Assembly (NCBI RefSeq): GCF_001580015.1
Contig: NZ_LSZQ01000065.1
Span: 1-34,738 of the forward strand
Direction: 5' to 3'
DNA from: Cephaloticoccus primus
GTDB lineage: Bacteria > Verrucomicrobiota > Verrucomicrobiia > Opitutales > Opitutaceae
DNA length: 34,738 nt
Both the position numbers and the translations under genes were made by a program. The notes beneath the pieces are model-generated. The model was given only the letters and a program-made list of their open reading frames with translations, did no database searches and was not told the origin of the DNA. Below are positions 8,224-18,796 of this stretch, one piece after another. The stretch's first letter is position 1, and each line of letters opens with the position of its first letter.

Positions 8224-9459
8224 ATGAAACGATTTCCCCTGTGCGCACTGGCAGCGTTTATCGCGGCCACACTTGGAACGGCTTGCTCCCGAAAGTCAGC
8301 GGGCGACAGCGGCGGCAGTAGCGCGGCGGCGCAGCGCGCGCAGGTGGTGGAGGTCGCGCCGATCACGCGCGGCAATTTGCGCGAGTCGATGAGCGTCGTC
8401 GGCTCGCTTGAGGCCAACGAGTCCGCGCAGATCCGCCCCGAGATCTCGGGGCTGGTGCTGGCGATTTACTTTGAGGAAGGGCAGGCGGTGAAGCAGGGCC
8501 AGCTCCTCATGAAGATCGACGACTCGGAGCTGCGCGCGCAGTACGCGCAGGTCGAGGCGCGCTACGATCTGGCGGAGCGCAACGTCGCCCGCAGCGAAAA
8601 CCTGAACGAGTCGCGCACGATCCCGCAGTCCGAGTACGACCGCGCGCGCAGCGAGTTTGCGGCAGTACGCGCCGAGCTCGAGCTGCTCCGGCTGCGCATC
8701 GAGAAGACCGCGGTCAAAGCGCCCTTCGATGGCGTGACGGGCGCGCGGCTGATCTCGCCGGGCGACTACGTGACGAGCGGCTCGGTGCTCACCACGATCA
8801 ACGATCTGAGCCGGCTGAAAATGAATTTTCAGGTGCCCGAGCGCTACCTGACGAAGGTGCGGCCCGGCACGCCGTTTCGGATCAGCTCGCGCAGTCTGGA
8901 CTTTGGCAGCCCGAGTGCGGCGCGGGAGGGGAGCGGCAGTGCAGCCGCGAGCCGCAGCGCGAGCGCCAATGCGGGCACCAGTCGCTACTCGGGCTCGGCC
9001 GCTGCTGGCGCCGCGCCGACAGCGGGCTTTCTCGAAGGCGAGGTATATTTTGTGAGTCCGATCATTGATCGCGGGACGCGCTCCAGCGAGATCAAGGGCT
9101 ACCTGCACGAGGCTCCCGCCGCGCTAAGGCCCGGAATGTTTGCCAATGTGGAAGTCACGCTCGAAGTGCGCCAGGGCGTGCTGACGGTGCCCGAGGGCGC
9201 GATCCTCACCGTAAGCAGTGGCACGCAGGTAATCGCCGTGCGCGAAGACGAAGATGGCGAGCCAGTCGCCGACTTCGTGCCCGTGCGCATCGGGCTGCGC
9301 GCGCAGGGGCTGGCGGAGATCGAGCCGCTGGAGCCGGGCGCGCTCGCCGAGGGCCAGTCAGTCGTCGCTGCGGGCGTGGGCGCGCTCGTCCTGTACCCGG
9401 GGTTGAGGCTCACACCGCAGCCGCTGCGCGCGCAGTTCGCCCCGCACGTCGCCGAGTAA
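8224..9459 (+). CDS. RND efflux periplasmic adaptor (membrane fusion protein)
   Basis: 411 residues from ATG 8224, chosen because it begins a signal sequence (MKRFPLCALAAFIAATLG) ending at Cys21, a plausible though non-ideal lipobox, so it is likely an inner-membrane lipoprotein. It matches the AcrA/MexA/MdtA family: barrel-sandwich half IRPEISGLVLAIYFEEGQAV, an alpha-hairpin with LRAQYAQVEARYDLAERNVA, then VKAPFDGVTGARLISPGDYV and a beta-barrel with VPERYLTKVRPG. The role is to join the permease to an outer-membrane channel. A Ser/Ala/Gly-rich insertion at about residues 233-270 interrupts the beta-barrel region. The permease gene begins 45 bp downstream, so they form an operon. The frame is open back to 8014, but that part is repeat locus B. 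No TolC-type channel is in the window. Confidence 0.93.
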   Translation: MKRFPLCALAAFIAATLGTACSRKSAGDSGGSSAAAQRAQVVEVAPITRGNLRESMSVVGSLEANESAQIRPEISGLVLAIYFEEGQAVKQGQLLMKIDDSELRAQYAQVEARYDLAERNVARSENLNESRTIPQSEYDRARSEFAAVRAELELLRLRIEKTAVKAPFDGVTGARLISPGDYVTSGSVLTTINDLSRLKMNFQVPERYLTKVRPGTPFRISSRSLDFGSPSAAREGSGSAAASRSASANAGTSRYSGSAAAGAAPTAGFLEGEVYFVSPIIDRGTRSSEIKGYLHEAPAALRPGMFANVEVTLEVRQGVLTVPEGAILTVSSGTQVIAVREDEDGEPVADFVPVRIGLRAQGLAEIEPLEPGALAEGQSVVAAGVGALVLYPGLRLTPQPLRAQFAPHVAE

Positions 9460-9504
9460 GTCAATCGCGCCGCGACCGCCGCCCCCCCCTCCCCTCCTCC
9501 CGAC

Positions 9505-12500
9505 ATGATTCTCTCCGACCTCTCCATCCGGCGGCCCGTGATCTGCCTGGTCGCCTCAATCTTGATCATCATCATCGGGCTGCTGTCCTTCAACGAGCTG
9601 CCGGTGCGCGAGTACCCGAGCATCGACTCGCCCATCGTCTCGGTGGAGACCAGCTACCGCGGCGCGAGCGCGGAGGTCGTCGAGACCAAGATCACCGAGA
9701 CGCTCGAAAAGGAAATCGCCTCGATCGAGGGCATCCGCGTCATCCGCTCGACCTCGGCCGAGGAGCGCTCGCAGATCTCCATCGAGTTTAACCTCAGCCG
9801 CGACATCGACGAAGCGACCAACGATGTGCGCGACCGCGTGAGCCGCGCGATGGGGCGGCTGCCGCCCGAGATCGAAAACGTGCGCGTGTCGAAGACCGAG
9901 TCCGACTCCAGCCCCATCATGACGCTGGCGATAAACTCCGACCGGCACAACCGCTCGGAGCTTTACGAGATCGTGGAGCGCACGGCGATCCAGCGGCTCC
10001 AGACCGTGCAGGGCGTGGGCTCGGTCGACATCCGCGGGCCGCGCTACGCGATGCGCCTCTGGGTCAACGCCGACCGGCTCGCCGCGTATAACCTCACCGT
10101 CTCCGATGTGGAGCGCGCGCTGCGCCAGCAAAACGTCGAAATCCCCGGCGGGCGCATCGAATCGCTCTCGCGCGAGTTCCCCATCAAGGTGCAGGGAAAC
10201 ATGGCCAACCCCATCGACTACGAGCACCTCGTGCTCGCGACGGCGGGGAATTATCAGGTGAAGTTTTCCGACGTGGGCCGCGTGGAGCTCGGCCGCGAGG
10301 ACTACCGCGGCGAATCGTTTTTCCGCGGGCGGCCGACGGTGGGCGTCACCGTGGTGCGCCAGGCACAGGCCAACCTGCTGGACGTCGCCAACGGCATCAA
10401 GGCCCTCATCCCGATCATCCAGAGCGAGATGCCCGAGGGCGTACAGGTACGGGTCGGCTACGACACCAGCGTGTTCGTCGAGCGCTCGGTGAAGGAGGTC
10501 TACAAGACACTCTGGGAGGCCTCGATCCTCGTGGTCTTGATGATCTTCATCTTCCTGCGCGACTGGCGCGCGACGCTCATCCCGCTGCTGGCGATCCCGA
10601 TCTCCATCGTGGGCAGCTTTGCCGTGATGAGCTGGATGGGCTTTTCGATAAACGTGCTGACGCTGCTCGCGCTGGTGCTGGCCGTGGGCCTCGTCGTGGA
10701 TGACGCCATCGTGATGCTCGAAAACATCTACCGGCGGATCGAGGACGGCGAGGCGCCCGTGCCCGCGGCGATTTTTGGCGCGCGGCAGGTCGCCTTCGCG
10801 ATCATCGCGACCACGCTCACGCTGGCGGCGGTGTTCCTGCCGGTGGCCTTTCAAAAAGGGCAGACCGGGCGGCTCTTCTTCGAGTTCGGCATCACGCTGG
10901 CCGTCGCCGTGGTGGTCTCCGCCTTCGTCTCGCTGACGCTTACGCCGATGCTCTGCTCGCGCATCCTGCACATCAAGCGGCAGGGCGGCCAGATCCACCA
11001 CAACTGGCTGTACCGCAAGACGGAGCCGTTCTTCGAGTGGCTCGCCGGTTTTTACGGGCGGATCTTGCGCGGCGCCTTTCGCCAAAAATGGATCGTGCTC
11101 GGTGCGACGCTCGCGCTGACGCTCGGCGGCTTCTGGCTCTACGGCGGGCTCCAGCGCGAGCTCACCCCGCTGGAAGACCGCGGCTCCTTCCGCGTAAACT
11201 TCATCCCGCCAGTCGGCTCCACGCCGCAGTACATGCAGGCGTACTCCTACGAGCTGGAGCAGGAGCTGCTGAAAATCCCCGAGATGGACCGCACCTTTCA
11301 CCGCACGGGCAGCGGCGGGCGCGCGTTCATGTTTGCGCGGCTCCAGCTCTGGGAAGATCGCACGCGCACGACCCAGGCCGTGTCGCGCGAGTTTGGCGCG
11401 CGGCTGCGCGAGATCTCCACGGGCGGCCAGGCCTTTGTCTCGCCCCTGCGGCCGCTGGGCGGGCGGCGCGGCGGCAGCGACGTCGAGATGGTCCTGCAAG
11501 GCAGCGACTTTGCCGAGCTCCAGCAGCTCGGCCAGCGCTTCATCACCGCGCTGCGCCAGGACCCTCGCTTCCAGCAACCGCGCGTCGACCCCTCGCCCAC
11601 CAAGCCGCAACTCGAAGTCCGCATCGACCGCGCACGCGCTGCCGACCTCGGCGTACCCGTGGCCGACATCGCCTCGACGCTGGAAACCCTGCTCGGCAGC
11701 CGCCGCGTCACCCAGTTCCAGCGCGGCAACCAGCAGTACGATGTCGTTGTCCAGATCGAAGACGCCGACCGCAGCTCGCCCAGCGACCTGACGCGGCTCT
11801 ACGTGCGCTCGGCCAGCGGCCAGCTCGTGCAGCTCGGCAGCCTCGTGCAAATCGACGAAAACGCCGTGCCCGAAAACTACCCGCACTTTAACCGGCTGCG
11901 CTCGGTGACCATCGGCGTGCAGCTCGCCCCCGGGACGACGATCGGCGACGCCGTCGCCTTCCTGAGGGCCCAGGCCGCCGACATCCTCCCCGACGGTTAC
12001 AGCTACGCCTGGGACGGCGAGGCGCGCGAATACGTCGAGAGCAGCGGCGACACCTACATGCTCTTCGGCCTGGCCCTGCTGTTCACCTTTCTGATCCTCG
12101 CCGCGCAGTTCGAGTCATGGATCCACCCGCTGACGATTTACACCGGCGTGGCTATCGCCCTCGCGGGCGGGCTCCTCGTGCTCTACTGCACGCGCTTCTG
12201 GGGCGAGGCCATGACCGATAACCTCTTCTCGCGCTTCGGGCTGATCATGCTGATCGGCCTCGTCGCCAAAAACGGCATCCTGATCGTCGAGTTTGCCAAC
12301 CAACTGCAAGTCGCCGGCAAGAACGCCTTCGACGCCGCCTTCCAGTCCGCGACGCTGCGCTTCCGCCCGATCCTGATGACCTCGATTGCGACCATCCTCG
12401 GCGCGGTGCCCATCGCCTTCGCCTCCGGCGCAGGCGCCGAAACGCGCAACCCGATGGGGATCGTCGTCGTGGGCGGGCTGGCCATCGCGACCTTTCTGAC

Positions 12501-12651
12501 GCTCTTCATCGTCCCGATCTGCTACGTGCTGATGGACGCACAATGCCGCCGCTTCACCGGCAGATCCAGCGCCCACGGCCTCCAGCGCGCCGACCAGATC
12601 GAACGCGAAACCCGCGCCCTAGAACACGCCGCACCACCCGCGTTGGACTAG
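9505..12651 (+). CDS. RND efflux permease, AcrB/MexB (HAE1)-like
   Basis: 1048 residues, the standard length for a trimeric AcrB-type proton-driven exporter of the inner membrane. It starts MILSDLSIRRPVICLVASIL, the typical TM1 entry. The proton relay is intact: Asp399-Asp400 in VGLVVDDAIVMLENI (TM4) and Lys922 in IGLVAKNGILIVEFANQL (TM10). RND duplication is evident, with two large periplasmic loops and 12 predicted membrane segments. Family context suggests drug or other hydrophobic-compound export, but the substrate cannot be read from the sequence. It is preceded by its adaptor at 8224-9459. The leader before ATG 9505 is almost only C and T, without a Shine-Dalgarno. Translation ends 13 bases before repeat locus C. 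The acidic/Ala-rich tail after residue 1020 is not conserved in the family. Confidence 0.95.
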   Translation: MILSDLSIRRPVICLVASILIIIIGLLSFNELPVREYPSIDSPIVSVETSYRGASAEVVETKITETLEKEIASIEGIRVIRSTSAEERSQISIEFNLSRDIDEATNDVRDRVSRAMGRLPPEIENVRVSKTESDSSPIMTLAINSDRHNRSELYEIVERTAIQRLQTVQGVGSVDIRGPRYAMRLWVNADRLAAYNLTVSDVERALRQQNVEIPGGRIESLSREFPIKVQGNMANPIDYEHLVLATAGNYQVKFSDVGRVELGREDYRGESFFRGRPTVGVTVVRQAQANLLDVANGIKALIPIIQSEMPEGVQVRVGYDTSVFVERSVKEVYKTLWEASILVVLMIFIFLRDWRATLIPLLAIPISIVGSFAVMSWMGFSINVLTLLALVLAVGLVVDDAIVMLENIYRRIEDGEAPVPAAIFGARQVAFAIIATTLTLAAVFLPVAFQKGQTGRLFFEFGITLAVAVVVSAFVSLTLTPMLCSRILHIKRQGGQIHHNWLYRKTEPFFEWLAGFYGRILRGAFRQKWIVLGATLALTLGGFWLYGGLQRELTPLEDRGSFRVNFIPPVGSTPQYMQAYSYELEQELLKIPEMDRTFHRTGSGGRAFMFARLQLWEDRTRTTQAVSREFGARLREISTGGQAFVSPLRPLGGRRGGSDVEMVLQGSDFAELQQLGQRFITALRQDPRFQQPRVDPSPTKPQLEVRIDRARAADLGVPVADIASTLETLLGSRRVTQFQRGNQQYDVVVQIEDADRSSPSDLTRLYVRSASGQLVQLGSLVQIDENAVPENYPHFNRLRSVTIGVQLAPGTTIGDAVAFLRAQAADILPDGYSYAWDGEAREYVESSGDTYMLFGLALLFTFLILAAQFESWIHPLTIYTGVAIALAGGLLVLYCTRFWGEAMTDNLFSRFGLIMLIGLVAKNGILIVEFANQLQVAGKNAFDAAFQSATLRFRPILMTSIATILGAVPIAFASGAGAETRNPMGIVVVGGLAIATFLTLFIVPICYVLMDAQCRRFTGRSSAHGLQRADQIERETRALEHAAPPALD

Positions 12652-12663
12652 CGGCGTTGGACT

Positions 12664-13070
12664 GACGGCGCACCAACAAGCGCGCCGCAAAATGAAATGG
12701 AGTCGAAGACGCGCGGCTAGGCGGGAGGGCGAAACGCGCGCAATAAAAACGGGTCTTCAGACCCCTGCGCGGGGGGCGGCAGGCGGTGCCTGCACCCATT
12801 TACTGTGCGGTTTGCTCGGCGGGCGTACCGCCCGCCGAGCAAACCGCACAGTAAGGGATACCCGACCTCCGGTCGGGCAGGAATCCGTAAACCCAAAATA
12901 TCCACCCAAACGGGTTTCCGCTTCATTCGCATTTGATCCCTCATCCCCTGTCGCAACGCGACAGGGGGGGAGTTCATGTAAATTTGGGAATCGCGCTTCG
13001 TCGCGTAGCGACGGGGCCGATTCCCAAATTCAATGGCACGTGGCGCCACGCCACCGCCCCACGCGCAGTG
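12664..13070. repeat. Repeat locus C: mosaic of types III and II
   Basis: It lies between the convergent ends of the RND permease and phosphatase genes. Left part: H1 12667-12686 (GGCGCAC-CAACAA-GCGCGCC, one mismatch); a spacer with ATGAAATGGAGTCGAAGAC; H2-like GGGTC-TTCA-GACCC; H3; type III with perfect 23-bp arms 12802-12824 and 12830-12852; then a small hairpin 12861-12877 (CCCGACC-TCC-GGTCGGG). Right part, inverted: H5 12946-12966; type II arms 12981-12993 and 13018-13030, perfect; H3 to about 13070. Type III here differs from locus E at paired positions on both arms, so pairing is conserved. Confidence 0.9.
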
Positions 13071-13092
13071 AAGAAAAAGGGCTACACACTCC

Positions 13093-13590
13093 TCAAGCCG
13101 ACTTCGCGGCGCACAGCTCCTTGATATGCGCGAGGAGGGAAGGGATGGCCTCTACGAGTTCGTCGCGGCAGGCTTCGTAAAGGGCGCTGGGGCCGCCGTA
13201 GGGGTCGGCGATTTCGCGGCGGTTGCCTGCGGGCATGAATTCGCGGAACAGCCGCAGCTCGCGCGGCACGGGTTTGGCCTGGTGGCGGATCATCGCGCGG
13301 TGCGCCTCGGTCATGCACAGGATGAGCAGCGCCTGGTCGAGCATGGCTTGCGTGACCGGCTGGCTTTTGTGCGCGGCGATATCGATGCCGACCTTCTTGA
13401 GCGCGAAGACCGAGTTTTCCGAAACCGCGACACCTGCGCGCGCCGCCACCCCCGCCGAGATAATCGGGATCGAGCGCAGCGGCTCGGCCTCCGCAGCGAG
13501 CGCGTGGCGCAGCAGCCCCTCGCCCATCGGGCTACGACAAATGTTGGCGGTGCAGACGACGACGATCGAACCGGTGGTGTTTTCTGACAT
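13093..13590 (-). CDS. Low-molecular-weight protein tyrosine (or arginine) phosphatase
   Basis: 165 residues from ATG 13590. The phosphate-binding loop is CTANICRS (Cys13 nucleophile, Arg19), and the general acid is Asp129 in DPYG; both are diagnostic of the LMW-PTP fold. Length is normal. These enzymes remove phosphate from phosphotyrosine, or from phosphoarginine in the YwlE branch; the substrate class cannot be decided here. Bacterial LMW-PTPs often act with polysaccharide-export kinases, but no such kinase is nearby. It is the last gene of a probable purD operon, starting 13 bases after the stop of the S41-like gene. A TTG start at 13599 would add three residues. Confidence 0.92.
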   Translation of the reverse strand: MSENTTGSIVVVCTANICRSPMGEGLLRHALAAEAEPLRSIPIISAGVAARAGVAVSENSVFALKKVGIDIAAHKSQPVTQAMLDQALLILCMTEAHRAMIRHQAKPVPRELRLFREFMPAGNRREIADPYGGPSALYEACRDELVEAIPSLLAHIKELCAAKSA

Positions 13591-13603
13591 GGGAGACAAA
13601 GAG

Positions 13604-14488
13604 CTAAGGGTGAAGCTTGAGGGCGCGCCACGCGCGGTGCAGATGAATCGCCCGCTGGAGGCTTAAGTCAATCGGGCTCGCGCCCCCGTCTTCTGCGGAG
13701 CTGTCCGTGCTCGGGCGCGGGGATTGCGTAGCGCCCTTGCGCGGCGCGTGGCGGCGCGAGCCGTGCCGGGAAGCGTCGGCAACACTGCTGACGTTATCGC
13801 CGGGCGCATTTTTCGCGGGATCGGTGTGCGCGGCGATCACTGCGGCTTCGTCGTAGCGGGGCTTGTTGGCCGCAGCGGCTTCGCCGATGAGGACGGCGGG
13901 CGCGGCCTCGCCCGTCGCAAACGCCGCATAGGCCGCGCGCTCCTGCTCCGGATCAATCGGCAGAACGATGTCCGGCGAGACCGCGCCACCCGCCGGGCCG
14001 ATCAAAAGTGCCGCGTGAGTTTGCGCAAACTGCGCGGCGGCCAAGCTCAGTGCGGGCGCCGTCTCTGCATTAACGAGGATAAAGAAAACGGGCGCCGAAT
14101 CCGTCTCCGCCCACTCCGCCAACCACGCGCCGAGGCGCGCAGCCTCGCGCTCGCTGCCTGCCGCATAGCGCAGGTCGAGCACGAAGCCCGCCAGGGCGGC
14201 ATGGCTGCTGAGGGCCGCGTCGGGAAACGCAAGCGCGCTGCCCGCCCCCTGCGCCGCGCGCAAATAACCGAGCCCCGCCTCAAGCACCCGCACGGGCGCG
14301 GGCGCGGGCGGTTTTTCTGTGCGAGCAGGGCTGGCCGCCGGTTCCGCGCGCGGCTGCGTCGCCACAGCGCGGGCGGCGGCATCAGCGGTAACTGCCGCCG
14401 CGCCCGCGAACGCTACGCCGCCAGCACTGGCGTTGGCGTGCAGAACCGCCGCGCAGAGCAGCCCGAGAGTTGCCAGAGCGCGCCTCAT
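13604..14488 (-). CDS. Secreted S41 (C-terminal processing peptidase)-like protein, probably inactive
   Basis: 294 residues from ATG 14488, which overlaps the purD stop (ATGA), so translation is coupled. It has a signal peptide (MRRALATLGLLCAAVLHANASA) followed by an Ala/Pro-rich linker. The middle resembles the S41/Tsp core: LGYLRAAQ, then AGFVLDLRYAAG (compare GLVLDLRNNPGG), then APVFFILVNAETAPALSLAA (compare VVLVN..TASASE), then LLIGPAGG. At the position of the TASASE catalytic block it reads TAPALS, so the usual serine appears lost. This assignment rests on motif likeness by eye and is tentative. The C-terminal 80 residues are low-complexity and polar. It lies between purD and an LMW-PTP gene; its role is unknown. 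Confidence 0.65.
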   Translation of the reverse strand: MRRALATLGLLCAAVLHANASAGGVAFAGAAAVTADAAARAVATQPRAEPAASPARTEKPPAPAPVRVLEAGLGYLRAAQGAGSALAFPDAALSSHAALAGFVLDLRYAAGSEREAARLGAWLAEWAETDSAPVFFILVNAETAPALSLAAAQFAQTHAALLIGPAGGAVSPDIVLPIDPEQERAAYAAFATGEAAPAVLIGEAAAANKPRYDEAAVIAAHTDPAKNAPGDNVSSVADASRHGSRRHAPRKGATQSPRPSTDSSAEDGGASPIDLSLQRAIHLHRAWRALKLHP

Positions 14489-15819
14489 TTCTCGCGGGCG
14501 AGTTGGCGCGCGCCGATGTCGCGCCGATAGTATTTCCCCACAAGCTCGATTTGTTCGCAGGCCGCGTAGGCACGGCGCGCGGCTTCGGCGAGGCTCGCTG
14601 CCATCGACGTGACGCCGAGCACCCGCCCGCCCGCGCTCACTACGCGCCCGGCCGCATCGTGCGCCGTGCCCGCGTGGATGATCTCGACGCCCTCGGGCAG
14701 CGCGGCGGGCAGCTTGATCTCGTCGCCCTTGCGGTAGTGGTTTTCCGGATAGCCCTGCGCAGCGATCACGACGCAAAGCGCGTAGTCGGGCTTCACGCGC
14801 AACGCGTAGCCCGCGAGCTCTCCGCGCGCGGCGCGCCAGAGCAGCTCGCACAAATCACAGTCGAGCCGCGGCAAGACGACCTGCGTCTCGGGGTCGCCGA
14901 AACGCGTGTTGTACTCGATCACGCTCGGCCCCTGCGCGGTGAGCATCAGCCCGATGAAAAGCGTCCCGCAAAACGCGATCCCCTCGTCCGCAATCGCGTT
15001 GACCGAGGGCGCCACGATCTCGCGCTCGATCCGCGCGTAAACCTCGGGCGTGACGACCTCGGCGGGCGAGTAAGTGCCCATGCCGCCGGTGTTCGGCCCC
15101 GTATCGCCCTCGCCGATCCGCTTGTGATCCTGCGAAGTCGGCAAGATCACATAATCGCGCCCCGAGACGACGACGAGGATCGAGGTCTCCTCCCCTTCCA
15201 GGCAGTCCTCGATCAGGATCTTGCGGCTGCTCTCGCCAAACTTGCCCGCAAACATCTCGCGCACGGCGGCAGCCGCCTCCTCATCCGTTTGCGCGACGGT
15301 GACGCCCTTGCCCGCCGCCAGCCCATCGGCCTTGATCACGATCGGCGCCGGATGCGTTTTCAGGTAGGCGAGCGCCGCCGCCTCGTCCTCAAAAATCGCC
15401 GCCGCCGCAGTCGGGATTTTGTGCTTAAACAAAAGCTCCTTGGTAAAAATCTTCGAGGCTTCGAGCCGCGCGCCGTCCTTCGTCGGCCCGTAAGTCGGGA
15501 TGCCCTGCGCGAGCAGCGCATCGGCCAGCCCAAGCGCCAGCGGCACTTCGGGCCCTACGACGACGAACTCGACCTGCTCGCGCTGCGCGAGAGCTACAAG
15601 GCCGGCCACATCGTCCGCCGCCACCGGAAAACAAGGCACGCCATCGGCGGCGATTCCCGCATTGCCCGGCGCACAAATCACGCGCGGGCGGGCAGCATCC
15701 GCAGGCTGCGCTGCACTGGAGGCCGCAGCAAAACCCGCGCCGCGCAACGCGCGCACCAGCGCGTGCTCACGGCCACCGGAGCCAACAACAAGAATGGAAG
15801 AAGGGAGCGAAGGAGTCAC
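14485..15819 (-). CDS. purD: Phosphoribosylamine-glycine ligase (GAR synthetase)
   Basis: GAR synthetase joins glycine to 5-phosphoribosylamine using ATP, the second step of de novo purine synthesis. Signatures present: ILVVGSGGREHALV at the N-terminus, VVVGPEVPLALGL, the ATP-grasp core IVIKADGLAAGKGV, GPNTGGMGTYSP and IEYNTRFGDPETQ. From GTG 15819 the product is 444 residues, close to the family's 425-430. ATG 15897 or ATG 15942 would add 26 or 41 residues (MGIWYGCALACELDA...) that precede the Rossmann strand and do not look conserved. A start at 15942 would also abut the tRNA-Phe gene on the other strand. No Shine-Dalgarno decides the matter. The stop overlaps the next gene by 4 bp. A small Ala-rich loop at about 30-40 residues after the start is unusual. 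Confidence 0.92.
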   Translation of the reverse strand: MTPSLPSSILVVGSGGREHALVRALRGAGFAAASSAAQPADAARPRVICAPGNAGIAADGVPCFPVAADDVAGLVALAQREQVEFVVVGPEVPLALGLADALLAQGIPTYGPTKDGARLEASKIFTKELLFKHKIPTAAAAIFEDEAAALAYLKTHPAPIVIKADGLAAGKGVTVAQTDEEAAAAVREMFAGKFGESSRKILIEDCLEGEETSILVVVSGRDYVILPTSQDHKRIGEGDTGPNTGGMGTYSPAEVVTPEVYARIEREIVAPSVNAIADEGIAFCGTLFIGLMLTAQGPSVIEYNTRFGDPETQVVLPRLDCDLCELLWRAARGELAGYALRVKPDYALCVVIAAQGYPENHYRKGDEIKLPAALPEGVEIIHAGTAHDAAGRVVSAGGRVLGVTSMAASLAEAARRAYAACEQIELVGKYYRRDIGARQLAREK

Positions 15820-15942
15820 AAGAACCGGCGAACATGGAGCAGCCCGGGCCACAGCGTCGAGCTCACAGGCCAATGCACAACCGTACCAAATTCCCATTGA
15901 CGCAAAGAAGAGCGAAACCTTTTCTCCGCCCTCCTTGGGCAC

Positions 15943-16018
<76 letters not shown>

Positions 16019-16065
16019 CATCGCAGGGCGCACGGTGCGGCGTTTGCCCGAGCTCGGGTGCCGCG

Positions 16066-17223
16066 TTACAGAAGCTCGTCGGGGACTTGGGGGAGGACTT
16101 GCTTGATTTGCTGCACGGCGGAGCGGTGGGTGACGAGGATCGCGTCGGGCGTCTCGACGACCACGAGATCTTGCACGCCACAGAGCGCGATGGTGCGGCC
16201 ACTGCTCAGCACGATGTTTCCCGCCGCTTCGTGCAGGGCCACCGGGCCGCGCACACAGTTGCCCGCGGCGTCTTGCGGCAGGTGTGCGGGCAGCGCCGTC
16301 CAGCTACCCACATCGTCCCAATCAAACTCGGCGACGAGCGTCTCCACCGCCGCCGCTTTTTCCATGATCGCGTAGTCCACCGAGACCTTTGGCTCCAGTG
16401 TGGGGAAATGCACGTCGAGGTAGTGCTGCGCCTCCGCAGCAGCGGTGGCATCCACGGCCGGAGCCGCCCCACCTACTGCCGCTGCGGTGGCCGGCGCAGC
16501 CTCGTTTCCGGCGGCCTGCGCACCCGCGCGCGGAAATGCGCGGATGAACTGCGCGAGCTGTGGCGTGTGCCGCTCGGCCTCGGCGAGGAAGGCCCCCACG
16601 CGCCAGATAAACATGCCCGCATTCCACGCGTAGTTGCCGCGGGCGAGGTATTGCGCGGCGGTCGCCGCAGCGGGCTTTTCGACAAAGCGCGCCACACGCC
16701 GGAAGCCTTCGCCCACATCCTCCGCCATTTCCAGATAACCAAAACCGGTCGCCGCGTGGCTCGGCTTGATCGCAAAGGTCAGCAGCGCGTCGCTGCGCTG
16801 CGCGCGCGCCAGCGCCATGCGCAACTGCCGCGCATAGGTCGCCGCGTCTTTGATGAGCGAATCGGCCGGCAGCAGCGCCATCACCGCTTCGGGATCGCGA
16901 GCGCGCACCAGCGCCGTCGCCAGCGCGGCCGCAGCGGCCGTGTCGCGCTTGGCGGGCTCGGCCACGATTTGCCCGGGCGCGAGAAAAGGCAGCGCCGCAC
17001 GCGTCGCTTCGAGCTGCGCTGCGTTACTCAAAACAAAGATATGCGCCAGCGGCACCACGCCGTCCAGACGCCGCACGGCCTCCTCGATCAGCGTGCGCTC
17101 CGAGAAGAGCTTGAGCAGATGCTTGGGCCGCGCGCGCCTGCTCAAAGGCCAAAACCGCTCACCGCTGCCGCCCGCCATGATGCATGCGTAGATGGATCCG
17201 CTCATCCGCAGCAGCCTTCGCAT
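16066..17223 (-). CDS. Mannose-1-phosphate guanylyltransferase
   Basis: 385 residues; makes GDP-mannose from mannose-1-phosphate and GTP in the cytoplasm, for mannosylated polysaccharide or lipopolysaccharide. The nucleotidyltransferase signature is GGSGERFWPLSR followed by PK (residues 18-34). Also present are LPADSLI (118-124), FVEKP (180-184), NAGMFIWR (201-208), VSVDYAIMEKA and the FDWDDVGSW block. It has the monofunctional ManC/RfbM-type length, without the cupin isomerase domain of bifunctional enzymes. An Ala/Gly-rich insertion occupies about residues 231-265, between NAGMF and the substrate-binding C-terminal part. ATG 17223 has GGAGG about 15 bases upstream; ATG 17205 is an alternative closer to the family start. 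Confidence 0.92.
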   Translation of the reverse strand: MRRLLRMSGSIYACIMAGGSGERFWPLSRRARPKHLLKLFSERTLIEEAVRRLDGVVPLAHIFVLSNAAQLEATRAALPFLAPGQIVAEPAKRDTAAAAALATALVRARDPEAVMALLPADSLIKDAATYARQLRMALARAQRSDALLTFAIKPSHAATGFGYLEMAEDVGEGFRRVARFVEKPAAATAAQYLARGNYAWNAGMFIWRVGAFLAEAERHTPQLAQFIRAFPRAGAQAAGNEAAPATAAAVGGAAPAVDATAAAEAQHYLDVHFPTLEPKVSVDYAIMEKAAAVETLVAEFDWDDVGSWTALPAHLPQDAAGNCVRGPVALHEAAGNIVLSSGRTIALCGVQDLVVVETPDAILVTHRSAVQQIKQVLPQVPDELL

Positions 17224-17444
17224 TTCCTAAAACCCTCCAAGCCCAAAGGTACCAGTGCCACCTGCCATTCACACTCGCTCGGAGGGGCCGCAGTGCCTCT
17301 CAGGCCGACACCAGCAGTATCCAGAAAGCAATTCACACTCGCGTAACTTGGGCTGCACGCAGCGCACTTCTTCCCTGCTCGCGCAGGGGGCGCCCGGAGC
17401 GATCAATGATCAACCGCATTTGAGTAACCTCTCGCGCGCACGCT

Positions 17445-17590
17445 GGCGGATCGGAATCCGATCCGCCCAAAACAAACACCAAGCGCAGGCCCGCGCGGCC
17501 AATTTTTCCGGTTAACCAAAAAACGCGCCCAAACGGGTAAACCCGCCAAAAAGAATCTGCGCCCGACGAGCTGCCAGCGAGCAGCTCGCA
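17445..17590. repeat. Repeat locus D: hairpin, shared 28-bp segment and H1 module
   Basis: This lies in the 553-base divergent gap 17224-17776. A perfect 10-bp stem with AAT loop covers 17445-17467 (GGCGGATCGG-AAT-CCGATCCGCC). The segment 17490-17517 matches 32583-32610 in inverted orientation at 25 of 28 positions by eye. H1 is at 17568-17587 (GAGCTGC-CAGCGA-GCAGCTC). CGCCCAAACGGGT also recurs in the joint regions of loci B and C. The central and H5 modules are missing, so this is a partial or eroded copy. 17224-17444 has no recognisable gene; it contains ATTCACACTCG twice. Confidence 0.7.
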
Positions 17591-17623
17591 AAGTTAAAGG
17601 GGGGCCCGGGGCCCCTCCTTTAG

Positions 17624-18796
<1,173 letters not shown>

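Noticed and set aside
9556-11886. A 776-codon open frame antisense to the RND permease
   Set aside because: Long antisense frames are expected opposite GC-rich genes. Its product is His/Asp/Arg/Ala-rich without motifs, while the + strand encodes an intact AcrB-type protein.
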